Source: Phyllobacterium bourgognense
Lineage (GTDB): Bacteria > Pseudomonadota > Alphaproteobacteria > Rhizobiales > Rhizobiaceae
Length of the DNA: 42,235 nt
Direction: 5' to 3'
Assembly (NCBI RefSeq): GCF_003337575.1
Contig: NZ_QPJM01000026.1
Span: 1-42,235 of the forward strand
Notes under the pieces: generated by a model
The model's input: only the letters and a program-made list of their open reading frames with translations
Databases searched by the model: none
Told to the model about the DNA's origin: nothing
Translations under genes and position numbers: made by a program
Part shown: positions 34,488 to 42,235 of the stretch, one piece after another
How the letters are laid out: every line of letters starts with the position of its first letter
Numbering within the stretch: position 1 is the stretch's first letter

Positions 34488-35528
34488 TCAGTCTCTTGGT
34501 GAAACCTTCGAAAGCGGTCCACTGACAACGCACCGCAGGCCGGCAGGATCAAAAGTCACAAGGGGCTTTTCTCCAAAGACGCCAGCCAGCGCCGCACGCA
34601 CGTATCTGGTTCCGTAACCCGCCCTCGTCGGCGGCGCGACAACCGGCCCCCCGGTCTCGGCCCACTCAAGGGTCACCGTCGGTGTGTCGGTGGCAGAAAT
34701 TTCCCAGACCACGCTTACCCTCCCCTCGGGGGTTAAAAGCGCACCATACTTGATGGCGTTTGTCACAAGTTCATGCAGGCATAACGCCAGGGTTGTCCCC
34801 GCGTCGCGGGTGAGCATCAGATCAGGCCCTTCGACATAAAACCTGTTCGTCCCGTCGGCACGATAAGGCTCCAGAGTGAAGTTTATTATGTCTCTCAGTG
34901 CGACGGCGTCGCCCCCTGCTTCGAATACTGCGGAGTGGACGTTGGCTAGCGCGCTCAGACGGCCTTCAAAATCTGCGGTAAGAGCGTCGATCGTGTCCGA
35001 ACCGCGGCGGGTCATGCGAAAAATCGATGTCACACTGGCAAGGATATTCTTGACGCGGTGGTTGAGTTCGAAACGAAGTTCCCTTTCCCGCTCGATTGAG
35101 TCTCTGACTTCCCGCTGGCGCAACCGGACAAGGAGAGCAGACTGAATGCCGCTCACAAGCTCCAGGGAAGCGACGGGTCTTTGAAAGAACAGCTGGCGTG
35201 ACCGCGGCCATAGCCTGTCCAATTCCGCTCGGATTCGCGACTGCTGTGCTGATCGATCCAACAGCACAAAAATTGGTAAGTCCGACCAGTTTGGCTGAGT
35301 GGTCAAATGGTCTGCGATGGCCTCGATCGTCGGAGGATTCAGCGACTCGTGGGTGGTAATTATCACGCCGGGCGATTGCGGAAGCTTCTGGACCAGATCA
35401 TCCGTATCGGCACAGGTCCTGACGACCATGCCGTGCTCCACGAGCAGCATCTCGATATAGGCTGCGTCTTTCCTGTAGGGTGCCACGACGAGCACCCAGT
35501 CCAGTTCGCCGTAGTTGCTGTGGTCCAT
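34488..35528 (-). CDS. HWE histidine kinase with degenerate receiver domain (346 aa)
   Basis: Signal-transducing kinase. Residues 10-130 look like a receiver fold, but the acidic pair is absent (VLVVAP), the phospho-acceptor position is VIITTHES with no Asp, and the usual Lys is Arg (QRP), so it cannot be phosphorylated normally. The kinase part has the HWE H-box ELNHRVKNILAS with His157, the N-box LHELVTNAIKYGAL, the WxE motif (WAE, 289-291) and a G-box PPTRAGYGTRYV. The start overlaps the KaiC-like gene stop (TAATG), so the two proteins are coupled. It may read the state of that ATPase. Confidence 0.9.
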   Translation of the reverse strand: MDHSNYGELDWVLVVAPYRKDAAYIEMLLVEHGMVVRTCADTDDLVQKLPQSPGVIITTHESLNPPTIEAIADHLTTQPNWSDLPIFVLLDRSAQQSRIRAELDRLWPRSRQLFFQRPVASLELVSGIQSALLVRLRQREVRDSIERERELRFELNHRVKNILASVTSIFRMTRRGSDTIDALTADFEGRLSALANVHSAVFEAGGDAVALRDIINFTLEPYRADGTNRFYVEGPDLMLTRDAGTTLALCLHELVTNAIKYGALLTPEGRVSVVWEISATDTPTVTLEWAETGGPVVAPPTRAGYGTRYVRAALAGVFGEKPLVTFDPAGLRCVVSGPLSKVSPRD

Positions 35529-36985
35529 TACGCCTCTGGCAGCGGGTTGTACGCAACAACGGTAACGCCGGAACTTTCGATCAAAAGCTCTCTGACGTCC
35601 AGGTCATGCGGGCCGTGCCGTTTCTTGACGACCGTGATGCTGCGTCTGAGCTTTCCTTCGTGCTCGGAAATTCTGAGAAGCAGGACAGTGTCTCCGAGGA
35701 AGCTGACATCGACATCAATGCCAACATTTTGCCCCAGCAAACCATGTTGCGCGACGATCAACATGGTCAGTACGCCAGAACGGGCAAGATATTTCAGCAG
35801 GGACTGGATGTCGCGCACAGCCTTGTCGCGGTGCGGCAGTGAATTCAGATATCCGGTGAAGCTATCGATCACCACCACACGTGACTTCTCCCGAGTGACC
35901 ACCTCTTGCGCGATCTTGCCAAATTCACCAGGCGATATCTCGTTTGGGTTGAAATCCCGTATGATCAGTTGGCCGTCCTTGTGGAACTGGCGCAGGTCCA
36001 TGCCAAGTCCCTCGGAACGCCGGAAAAACGTTTCCAATCGTTCCTCGAAGAGAAAGAGCGCAACGCTCTCGCCCCGTTTCAATGCGGCTGTCGCGTAGAG
36101 CGATGACATGGTCGATTTACCGGTTCCCGACTGGCCGATAACAAGCGTCGTCGTTCCCGACTCCTGTCCGCCGCCAAACATTTCATCGAGGGCTGTAACG
36201 CCCGACTTGATCAGCTGCGGTTTGACTGTTTCGGATGCCGCCCCGGGAATTATCCTTGGGTAGATGATAACCCCTTCTCCTTCCCGTATGGCCATATCAT
36301 GATAGCCATCGGCAACGGGAACACCGCGCATCTTGCTTACCTCGACCCGGCGACGGACCCCGCCATATTCCTCGAGCGATTTGTCGAAGCGGATGACACC
36401 ATGGGCAATCCCCTCGACCTCCTCGCCGCTGCGCTCAGTGGAGCCGTTCGTCTGTGTGTCCAGTAGCAAGGCCACCACCTGCCGCTGCGCCAGGAAAGAC
36501 TTAAAACCCAACAGTTCTCGTCTAAAGCGGGGGGAATCTCCTGTAATGAGGCGGATTTCCAAAAGTGAATCATAAACAAGCCTATTGGGCTTGTGTTCTT
36601 CGATCGCCTGCTCAACAGCTTTCCGGGTTTCGTCGAGCCGAAGCTCTGTGCTTTGAAAGATCGTTTGATCCGAAGCGCCACTCACAGCGTCGGACGCCGA
36701 CAACTCCTCAACTCTGATGCCCTTGAGGCTCCAACCGTGCGAAATGGCGATGGATTCCAGCTCTGCCGCGGTCTGAGAGAGACTGACGTAAAGGCAGCGC
36801 TCCCCAGCCTCGACGCCCGCGAGCAGGAACTGCAGTGCCGCTGTTGTTTTGCCTGATCCGGGAGCCCCTTGCAAAATGTAAAAATTGGACGAAGGCAAGC
36901 CGCCTCGGAGGATTTCATCCAGCCCGGCAATGCCAGTCCTTACGACAGATTGTTTTTTACGCGTGACCATGCCGATCGAATCCAT
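35528..36985 (-). CDS. KaiC-like double RecA ATPase (485 aa)
   Basis: Relative of the clock ATPase KaiC/RAD55 with two RecA domains. Domain 1: Walker A GAPGSGKT (40-47), Walker B RLVYDS. Domain 2: Walker A GQSGTGKS (284-291), Walker B VVVIDSFTGYL. The catalytic Glu pair is kept in domain 2 (FEER, 314-315) but replaced by Ser-Gln in domain 1 (SLSQT, 70-71). The autophosphorylation site of cyanobacterial KaiC (Ser-Thr) here reads VSFL, so the Ser (428) is kept and the Thr is Phe. ATG 36985 or 36970 could be the start; neither has a clear ribosome site. No kaiB is nearby. Confidence 0.88.
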   Translation of the reverse strand: MDSIGMVTRKKQSVVRTGIAGLDEILRGGLPSSNFYILQGAPGSGKTTAALQFLLAGVEAGERCLYVSLSQTAAELESIAISHGWSLKGIRVEELSASDAVSGASDQTIFQSTELRLDETRKAVEQAIEEHKPNRLVYDSLLEIRLITGDSPRFRRELLGFKSFLAQRQVVALLLDTQTNGSTERSGEEVEGIAHGVIRFDKSLEEYGGVRRRVEVSKMRGVPVADGYHDMAIREGEGVIIYPRIIPGAASETVKPQLIKSGVTALDEMFGGGQESGTTTLVIGQSGTGKSTMSSLYATAALKRGESVALFLFEERLETFFRRSEGLGMDLRQFHKDGQLIIRDFNPNEISPGEFGKIAQEVVTREKSRVVVIDSFTGYLNSLPHRDKAVRDIQSLLKYLARSGVLTMLIVAQHGLLGQNVGIDVDVSFLGDTVLLLRISEHEGKLRRSITVVKKRHGPHDLDVRELLIESSGVTVVAYNPLPEA

Positions 36986-37128
36986 TCCGTTGAAATCGAG
37001 TAAGGGGAGACGCCAGACGGCGGACTGCAAACGCTTCCCGCTTTATATTCCACATTGACCATCGTCAACATCGCGATCGACGGCATCCGCATTCACACGA
37101 CCCTCAAGTCGCTATACAGCCACCTCCA

Positions 37129-37500
37129 TTAATTCACCATTCCCATCTCTCGTACGGCCTTTATGATGTGTTTGTGGTGGTAAGGCTTTCCAAAAAAGCG
37201 GCCCTCGACCGGAAGTGTGTCGTCGGACATGTAGCTATGTCCCGATGTAACGATGATCTTTATCGGTGGCCACCTGTCCCGCACTGCGGCCGCCAGTTTC
37301 AGTCCATCCATGCTTCCGGGCATGTCGATATCGGTGAACAGCACCCGGATGTCATCGCGTTCACTCAGGATAGCGATTGCCTCGTCGGCATCTCCCGCTT
37401 CCAACACGCTAAAGCCGGCGGCTTCCAAAGCGTGGGCGATGTCCATGCGGACGATTACCTCGTCTTCTACAACGAGGACTGTGATCGAGTTTTCCTTCAT
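37129..37500 (-). CDS. Single-domain response regulator (123 aa)
   Basis: CheY-like receiver without an output domain. The acid pocket VVEDE, the phospho-acceptor in FTDIDMPGS, the Ser/Thr in VTSGH and the Lys in FFGKPY are all present, so it should accept phosphate. I chose ATG 37500 (MKENSITVLVVEDE), behind AAGGGA; the upstream frame to 37626 is unlike the family. It is first in a unit with the KaiC-like ATPase and HWE kinase and could be the phosphate sink or partner of that kinase. Confidence 0.9.
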   Translation of the reverse strand: MKENSITVLVVEDEVIVRMDIAHALEAAGFSVLEAGDADEAIAILSERDDIRVLFTDIDMPGSMDGLKLAAAVRDRWPPIKIIVTSGHSYMSDDTLPVEGRFFGKPYHHKHIIKAVREMGMVN

Positions 37501-38051
37501 ACGAAGTCCCTTTCGTAGCGCTGTCCGTCTCATCGTGGGCTGCTCTCCAACGCGTGCGCTCTCAAATCGATCCGAAGAAAGACAAATCGCGGACCAAAGC
37601 ACGGTAGCGAACGACCACAGCCGCAAGCGTGGAATGGGCGCAAACTCTTGCGAAGAACGAATATTTTCACCTGTCCTGTCCCGCCCTGCTCGCCTGCAAT
37701 TTCAGTGCACCGACCCTGCAAGCGCCCTCCTGAAAATCCTTGGACGACAAAGGTGCAAAAGCGAAGCATCGGTTCACCTTGAACGATGCGCGCTTCTTCG
37801 CGACCGTTGTGCGCGGGAGAGGGCGACCATCCCCCAACCTTATGATGCTGACAGCGACACCGCGACCGGTCGGCGCACCGCATTGACATCTTGGTATGTG
37901 GAGGGGTACATATGTAGCGTCGATATTTGCTAGTTTGACTTTTGTTATCGCGCGCTGGCAACGTGCCCTGGACGAACTTCCTTCAAAAATCGAGATCATC
38001 ATCCGCCAAGCTTATGTTGGCGGTCGTTGCAATTGTTATGAAAGGCTCGTT
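37501..38051. other. Intergenic stretch and long cold shock gene leader
   Basis: About 550 bases between the response regulator and the plus-strand Csp gene. No supported gene. Roughly the last 150 bases are probably the 5' leader of the Csp mRNA, where cold shock genes often have long structured leaders, but no promoter was pinned down. Confidence 0.35.
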
Positions 38052-38261
38052 ATGACCACTGGCACAGTTAAATGGTTCAATTCCACCAAAGGCTTCGGCT
38101 TTATCCAGCCCGACGACGGCGGCACTGATGCATTCGTTCATATCTCTGCGGTCGAGCGCGCCGGTATGCGCGAAATTGTCGAGGGCCAGAAGATCGGCTA
38201 CGAACTAGAGCGCGACAATAAATCGGGTAAAATGTCTGCTTGTAACCTGCAGGCTGTATAA
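38052..38261 (+). CDS. CspA-family cold shock protein (69 aa)
   Basis: Single cold shock domain protein, paralogue of the one at 52. RNP1 KGFGFI and RNP2-type AFVHIS are intact, and the first 35 residues are nearly identical to the other copy; the C-terminal third is divergent. ATG 38052 is preceded by AAAGG and gives [16 protein letters not shown] longer frame from 37896 is a leader artefact. A strong terminator follows at 38325, so it is a monocistronic gene, as usual for Csp. Confidence 0.94.
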   Translation: MTTGTVKWFNSTKGFGFIQPDDGGTDAFVHISAVERAGMREIVEGQKIGYELERDNKSGKMSACNLQAV

Positions 38262-38324
38262 TCGGTAACCGCTTTCCCTTGGCCACGGCTATACTGGTAC
38301 TGTGGAAGGCAAGTTAACCAAGTG

Positions 38325-38351
38325 GGTCAGGCATCTGCCTGGCCTTTTTTT
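38325..38351 (+). terminator. Rho-independent terminator of the cold shock gene
   Basis: GGTCAGGCA, a two-base loop (TC) and TGCCTGGCC form a 9-bp stem with one G-T pair, followed by seven T residues. Orientation fits the Csp gene. Confidence 0.85.
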
Positions 38352-38427
38352 ATGTTCACGAACTGTCGGAAGCCTCCGAGCCGGATAGCATTGCTCGCGG
38401 CCAGCCGGCGCATATTCGGAGATTTGA

Positions 38428-38703
38428 ATGACAGAGCAGAGCAATGAGCTCCAGGCGATCAACACGGCCTGGCAGATTGCCATTCAGGAAATCCTACGGA
38501 TGGTCGTGCGGGATATGTACAAAACGGGCGATGAAGCTGTGTTCAAGTCGCATATAAAGCGCATCGAGGAGGCAGCCGTCGACAGCATTTATTCGGGTCT
38601 GATGCTGCGAGGGACAAACGAATGGACAGAGGTACTCGTCAAAGAAAAAGCGAGTAACTTCGTCACCACTCTGCTCACCTCCTTTACCTTCGATCGTGCA
38701 TAA
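38428..38703 (+). CDS. Hypothetical protein (91 aa)
   Basis: Not recognised. GGAGA precedes ATG 38428. The product begins MTEQSNELQAINTAWQIAIQ and is predicted all-helical, mildly acidic and soluble. The coding frame is clean from start to stop. It comes 76 bases after the Csp terminator and must have its own promoter. No function can be stated. Confidence 0.6.
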   Translation: MTEQSNELQAINTAWQIAIQEILRMVVRDMYKTGDEAVFKSHIKRIEEAAVDSIYSGLMLRGTNEWTEVLVKEKASNFVTTLLTSFTFDRA

Positions 38704-38757
38704 GACTCCGGCTAACGTGCGGCGCGGCGGGCCTGCCGCGCATACGAACGCATGAAT

Positions 38758-38930
38758 TCATGATAGACCTTGATTGAATAGCGCTGCGTTGTTCTCGGCA
38801 GAATGGATGGCGCGATTCTTTGCTGCCGCGGCGCTGTGGCTCACAAGAATGCCGTCAACGCTTTTAGTGTCCTGCTTTTCTATGAACGCGACCAAATCGG
38901 ACCAATTCCTGGCGCTGTCGCAGCGCCATG
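38758..38930 (-). pseudogene. Possible gene tail, unknown function
   Basis: A minus-strand frame without an ATG reads SARNWSDLVAFIEKQDTK, SVDGILVSHSAAAAKNRAIH and SAENNAALFNQGLS, then stops at 38758. Composition is protein-like, but an in-frame stop lies just upstream and only an internal TTG could start it. It is probably the end of a truncated gene. Confidence 0.35.
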
Positions 38931-39057
38931 AGGAAGGCTGACTCCTAGTCTAAACCGCTTTATTCGAGCTTTTCGGAATTCAAACTCAATGTTTGTAATT
39001 GTCCAACATCGCGCCAAAAGCTTTGACGCGATGTCATGATACCGGGAGCTAGGGATT

Positions 39058-39186
39058 TAGGTTGTGTTGACAAAGTGGATTCCCAAATCAGCTTCGGCCT
39101 TTTAGGAGGTAGCTTTGGCTCGCGGAGATCTGACAGATGCCGAGTGGCGGATTATTGAAACGCTTCTCCGACCTCTTGCCGCTGCC
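39058..39186 (+). mobile_element. Truncated IS5-family element, 5' end only
   Basis: GGTTGTGTTGACAAAGTGG is the terminal repeat type of IS5/IS427-like elements. After AGGAGGTAGC a TTG start at 39115 gives MARGDLTDAEWRIIETLLRP, the standard start of the transposase. Similarity stops about 20-25 codons in, where the sequence switches to unrelated DNA. The remaining transposase, catalytic residues and other end are missing, so the fragment is dead. Confidence 0.8.
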
Positions 39187-39204
39187 GTCTCTTACACGCC
39201 AATC

Positions 39205-39470
39205 CTACGCGCTCATCTCTGTATGCCGCATGTCGCGTGCTGGGGGGCTACCAAACAAACGGCCATATTCGGGGTGAACTGCTGTACGCTTTCGTAACCA
39301 ACGGCAAACGCCGTTGAGCTTATGCTCATGCCATCTGCCAGCATCCGTCTGCGCGCCTCGATCAGGCGCAAGTGCTTTTGGAACTGCAATGGCGATAGAG
39401 TGGTGATTTCGCGAAAATGTTGGTGGAACGATGAGGTACTCATGCCCGCCGCAGACGGCAAAACCCGCAA
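39205..39470 (-). pseudogene. AraC-family regulator C-terminal remnant
   Basis: The minus strand encodes the double helix-turn-helix end of an AraC protein: AAGMSTSSFHQHFREITTLS, PLQFQKHLRLIEARRRMLAD, SISSTAFAVGYESVQQF. Near 39290 the frame breaks and EYGRLFGSPPARDM continues one frame over to a stop at 39205. The N-terminal ligand domain is absent. It abuts the IS5 fragment, whose insertion or deletion may have cut it. Confidence 0.75.
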
Positions 39471-39590
39471 TAATCGCGTCCGCTTTCATGACAAGATGAC
39501 GTTGAAAAGCGATGGGGTGTTGATCAATGATGCATGGGTGAGCAAGTACGGATTTCCGGTGGCGTGTACCCACGTCGAATTTCGCAAATG

Positions 39591-40035
39591 ATGAACGCGC
39601 TCTTTCGCTCTTTTTCCAATTGCCGGCTTTGTCAATGAATGGGTTTCGGGGAAACTATAATGTGGTCGTCGTCGGGTCAGGCGCTGTTCCAGGCCCTGGT
39701 TTCAAATACGCGCTCTCATGGTCGATCAAGCGCGGCCTCCACACTGTCGCCGAGTTTGGGTATCGTCCGCACTGTCAATGAAGGTATGAAGCTAAAGGCA
39801 CGCGAGTTAACAGAGTTGGGGCTCACTGATTGGCCAGGAAAGGGCCACCTTCCGGCATCCTTAGCGGACCGCTGTCACCGCTCCCGCAGTGAGACCGACA
39901 GGTACCTGTCGCGCCGGTTCGCGGGGCAGATGGTCAGAAGGCTTCCCCGAGCTCGTTGTGACCGGTGTGCGATCGTTTGATTATTGACTTCCGAGGGGTC
40001 TATCCCTCAGATAAATAGAAACCCACGGAGGCAGG
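39591..40035. other. Intergenic stretch, probably decayed
   Basis: No supported gene. A plus-strand frame near 39650 reads NYNVVVVGSGAVPG, like the start of an FAD-binding oxidoreductase, but it dies after about 40 codons; it may be another remnant. The end carries the GGAGG ribosome site of the next gene. Confidence 0.35.
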
Positions 40036-41862
40036 ATGCTCACCGACCGCACAGACGTGACACGCGAAGACAACAAGATGGCGGTGCTCATTCGCGACTA
40101 CGACTGGGCGACCACAAGCCTCGGTCCAATATCCTCGTGGCCGGTCCCGTTGAAGTGCGCCGTTGATCTTGCGTTACCGTCCCAGGCGCAGATCGTCATG
40201 TTTTGCGGCCCGGAGTTCGTTGCGATCTACAACGATGCCTATTCCCCCAGCATTGGCACTAAACACCCCGCCGCCCTCGGAAGACCCGCGAAGGAAAACT
40301 GGGCCGAGCTTTGGGAAGACCTCGAGCCGATGCTTCGCCGCGTGCTCGAGAACGGCGAAACTGTTACGGCAAAAGATAGGCCATTCTACATCGAGCGTCC
40401 GGTGCCGGAAACGGTGTATTTCGACATTTCCTATTCGCCAATCTGCGACGCCAATGGAAAAGTGCTCGCGGTTTTCTGCATCGTCAACGAGACGACCGAT
40501 CGGGTGGGTTACGAGGTCGCGCTCCGTAGAAGCGAGGAGCGCCTACGCTCAATGATCGAGCACACGATGGTTGGTGTTATCCAAACTGATCTGCAAGGAC
40601 ACCTATCGTTCGTAAATCCAGGGTTTTGCCAAATTGTCGGCTATACGCGAGAGGAACTGCTGACGCTAACTCTGCAGGACATAACTCACCCTCAAGATCT
40701 GCCCGAGGACATGGCGCAAGTTCGGAACGTTGGTTTGGAGGGCAAGAGCTTCGTGATTGAAAAGCGCTATATACGGAAAGAGGGCACTCCGATCTGGGTT
40801 TCCAATCATGTCTCAGCCGTGAAGGATCCCGATGGCAGGGTCCGCGAAGCCGTCGCGGTGGTCGTCGATATCACCGCCCGTCGTCGTGCATTAGAAGTCG
40901 AACGACGCTTGGCAGCGATAATCTCATCGTCGGAAGATGCCATCCTTGGAATCGACCTAAACATGATGATAACGGATTGGAACCGCGGAGCGGAGAAGGT
41001 CTACGGATACATCGCTGAAGAAGTTCTGGGCAAGTCCGTTACCATCCTCATACCGAAGGATCGGGTCGATGAGGAAAGACGTATCATCGACCGCATCAAG
41101 GCTGGGGAGCGAGTTGATCCGCACGATACCGTCCGACGTCACAAGAGCGGCCGCGAGGTTCACGTTTCGTTATCCGTTTCGCCCATCTACGATGCTTATG
41201 GCCGCATCGTTGGGGCTTCGAAAAATGCCCGAGACATCAGCGTGCGCATTGAAGCCGAGCGAACGAAAAACGTTCTCATTGCCGAACTGAACCACCGCGT
41301 CAAAAATGTGTTGGCGACCGTCACTGCCATTGCGAGGCAGACCTTTGGTAAAGCGACCGACCTCGAACTCGCCAGCGCCACATTCGAGGCGCGTTTGCAA
41401 TCGCTGGCGCGAGCGCACGATCTCCTCACCCATGGCGACTGGCAGAGTGCCAGTTTGGAACGCCTCATCCGCGAAGCAGTCGCGCCCTACCCCTCCGATC
41501 GTTTTAAAATCGAAGGTCCCGAAATTTCCGCTCCGCCGAAACTGGTCGTCGCACTGTCACTCATCCTACATGAACTCTCCACCAACGCTGCAAAATATGG
41601 ACCGTTGTCGACGGACACTGGACAGGTGAGCGTCGCTTGGTCGGTGGTGCGGACCGGGGAACGGAAGCTGCTGTTAGACTGGGTCGAAAGCGGAGGGCCT
41701 CCCGTCGCGTCGCCGACACGCAGAGGATTTGGCTCGCGATTGATCCAGGGGCTCTTGTCGGCAGAGCGCGGCGGCCAGGTTGAGATGATCTACGCTCCTT
41801 CCGGATTTCGATGTCATGTCCAGGTGTCGCTGAGCGCCGAGTGGGCGGCCGATAACAACTAA
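40036..41862 (+). CDS. Multi-PAS HWE histidine kinase (608 aa)
   Basis: Sensor kinase, probably cytoplasmic since no membrane segments are seen. An N-terminal PAS-like module of the HWE type (DYDWATTSLGPISSWPVPLK, through YND and YFDISYSPI) covers residues 20-155. A second PAS (about 165-285, with VGVIQTDLQGHLSFVNPGF) and a third (about 290-400, with DAILGIDLNMMITDWNRGAE) follow. The kinase core has the H-box AELNHRVKNVLATV (His420), N-box LHELSTNAAKYGPL, the WVESGG motif and a G-box PTRRGFGSRLIQG. GGAGG sits 4 bases before ATG 40036. No response regulator is adjacent. It resembles blue-light or redox sensing PAS kinases, without visible LOV cysteine. Confidence 0.93.
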   Translation: MLTDRTDVTREDNKMAVLIRDYDWATTSLGPISSWPVPLKCAVDLALPSQAQIVMFCGPEFVAIYNDAYSPSIGTKHPAALGRPAKENWAELWEDLEPMLRRVLENGETVTAKDRPFYIERPVPETVYFDISYSPICDANGKVLAVFCIVNETTDRVGYEVALRRSEERLRSMIEHTMVGVIQTDLQGHLSFVNPGFCQIVGYTREELLTLTLQDITHPQDLPEDMAQVRNVGLEGKSFVIEKRYIRKEGTPIWVSNHVSAVKDPDGRVREAVAVVVDITARRRALEVERRLAAIISSSEDAILGIDLNMMITDWNRGAEKVYGYIAEEVLGKSVTILIPKDRVDEERRIIDRIKAGERVDPHDTVRRHKSGREVHVSLSVSPIYDAYGRIVGASKNARDISVRIEAERTKNVLIAELNHRVKNVLATVTAIARQTFGKATDLELASATFEARLQSLARAHDLLTHGDWQSASLERLIREAVAPYPSDRFKIEGPEISAPPKLVVALSLILHELSTNAAKYGPLSTDTGQVSVAWSVVRTGERKLLLDWVESGGPPVASPTRRGFGSRLIQGLLSAERGGQVEMIYAPSGFRCHVQVSLSAEWAADNN

Positions 41863-42039
41863 CCGTCAATCGCATAGAAGGTCGGCCCTCCATTCGGTGG
41901 TGGCGGGCAGCCGCTCACAGCGGAAATCATTTCCGCTTACGCCCTCATATCATCCATAGATGCGATCTTTTCCTTCGCCCGGAAGAAGTCGTTGGCGACC
42001 ACCTAAAATTCATAGTCGCGCCACGACCAGCCATGTGCG

Positions 42040-42235
42040 TCACGCCCGACGCGCTCGAACGCTCAGCCACCGATCATGGGGCTTTCCGACGCACCGACGT
42101 ACCTCGCTGACGACCCAGCCGGCGTCTGTGAGTGCGGACTGCAGGGCAGACTCGCGCCAGTACGTCTCGACGTAGCGCCGCGGCGCTGCAGCATTGCCGT
42201 GTGTGAACACATCCTCGCCGTCGCCCTCTCTAACC
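42040..42235 (-). CDS. Probable SAM-dependent methyltransferase, C-terminal part
   Basis: The gene runs off the right edge; only its last 64 or so codons are here, ending at the TGA at 42042-42040. The read portion includes EDVFTHGNAAAPRRYVETYW, RESALQSALTDAGWVVSEV and HDRWLSVRARRA. The helix-turn-strand end with ALTDAGW followed by a WL.V.A strand is the usual finish of class I methyltransferases. The SAM-binding GxGxG lies outside the window, so the call is tentative. Confidence 0.5.
   Translation of the reverse strand, partial: VREGDGEDVFTHGNAAAPRRYVETYWRESALQSALTDAGWVVSEVRRCVGKPHDRWLSVRARRA

Noticed and set aside
39640..39780. FAD oxidoreductase start on the plus strand
   Set aside because: A short VVVVGSGA-like stretch is present, but the frame stops after about 40 codons and no further family motif is found.

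Overview
The window looks like a stretch of accessory or plasmid-type DNA from an alphaproteobacterium of the Rhizobiaceae (Rhizobium/Agrobacterium/Sinorhizobium group). The reasons are two HWE-family histidine kinases, three LacI-controlled ABC-transporter catabolic clusters, rhizobial-type short cold shock proteins, an IS110-family transposase, and many decayed gene pieces (IS5 fragment, tyrosine recombinase tail, AraC tail, etfBA remnant). No rRNA, tRNA, CRISPR array or replication origin was seen. All family assignments come from reading motifs; no database search was run.

Layout. 1-4,700: a cold shock gene, four small poorly known genes (one apparently frameshifted, one possibly HEPN-like), a small membrane-associated protein, an IS110 transposase and a small zinc-binding HNH-like protein. 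4,889-14,645: a long minus-strand operon with an FrlB-like deglycase, a MalK/F/G-type ABC transporter (binding protein, two permeases, ATPase), FrlC-like epimerase, FrlD-like kinase and an FAD oxidoreductase, next to a LacI regulator. This is best read as uptake and breakdown of Amadori compounds (fructosamines such as fructosyl-amino acids). 14,871-19,791: a second LacI-controlled cluster with a polar-amino-acid-type binding protein, a fused permease-ATPase and a second DAO-type FAD oxidoreductase, divergent from its regulator. The operators of these two clusters share the same half-site (TGAGA), and the regulators share an unusual ATAAR recognition helix, which suggests linked control.

19,900-21,015 holds small ORFs and a clear remnant of an etfB-etfA operon. 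21,028-27,814 is a third sugar cluster: LacI repressor, ribose-type ABC transporter (binding protein, double ATPase, two permeases) and a ketose 3-epimerase-like enzyme. 28,300-33,742 has small ORFs, then an MFS exporter, a cyclophilin-like-fold protein, a secreted alpha/beta hydrolase and a divergent LysR regulator. 33,861-34,095 is a broken tyrosine recombinase.

34,488-37,500 is a signalling operon read right to left: single-domain response regulator, KaiC-like double RecA ATPase, and an HWE histidine kinase whose N-terminal receiver is degenerate. 38,052 onward has a second cold shock gene with a good terminator, a small hypothetical gene, a patch of decayed DNA (IS5 5' end, AraC tail), a large PAS-HWE histidine kinase, and the C-terminal end of a probable methyltransferase running off the right edge.
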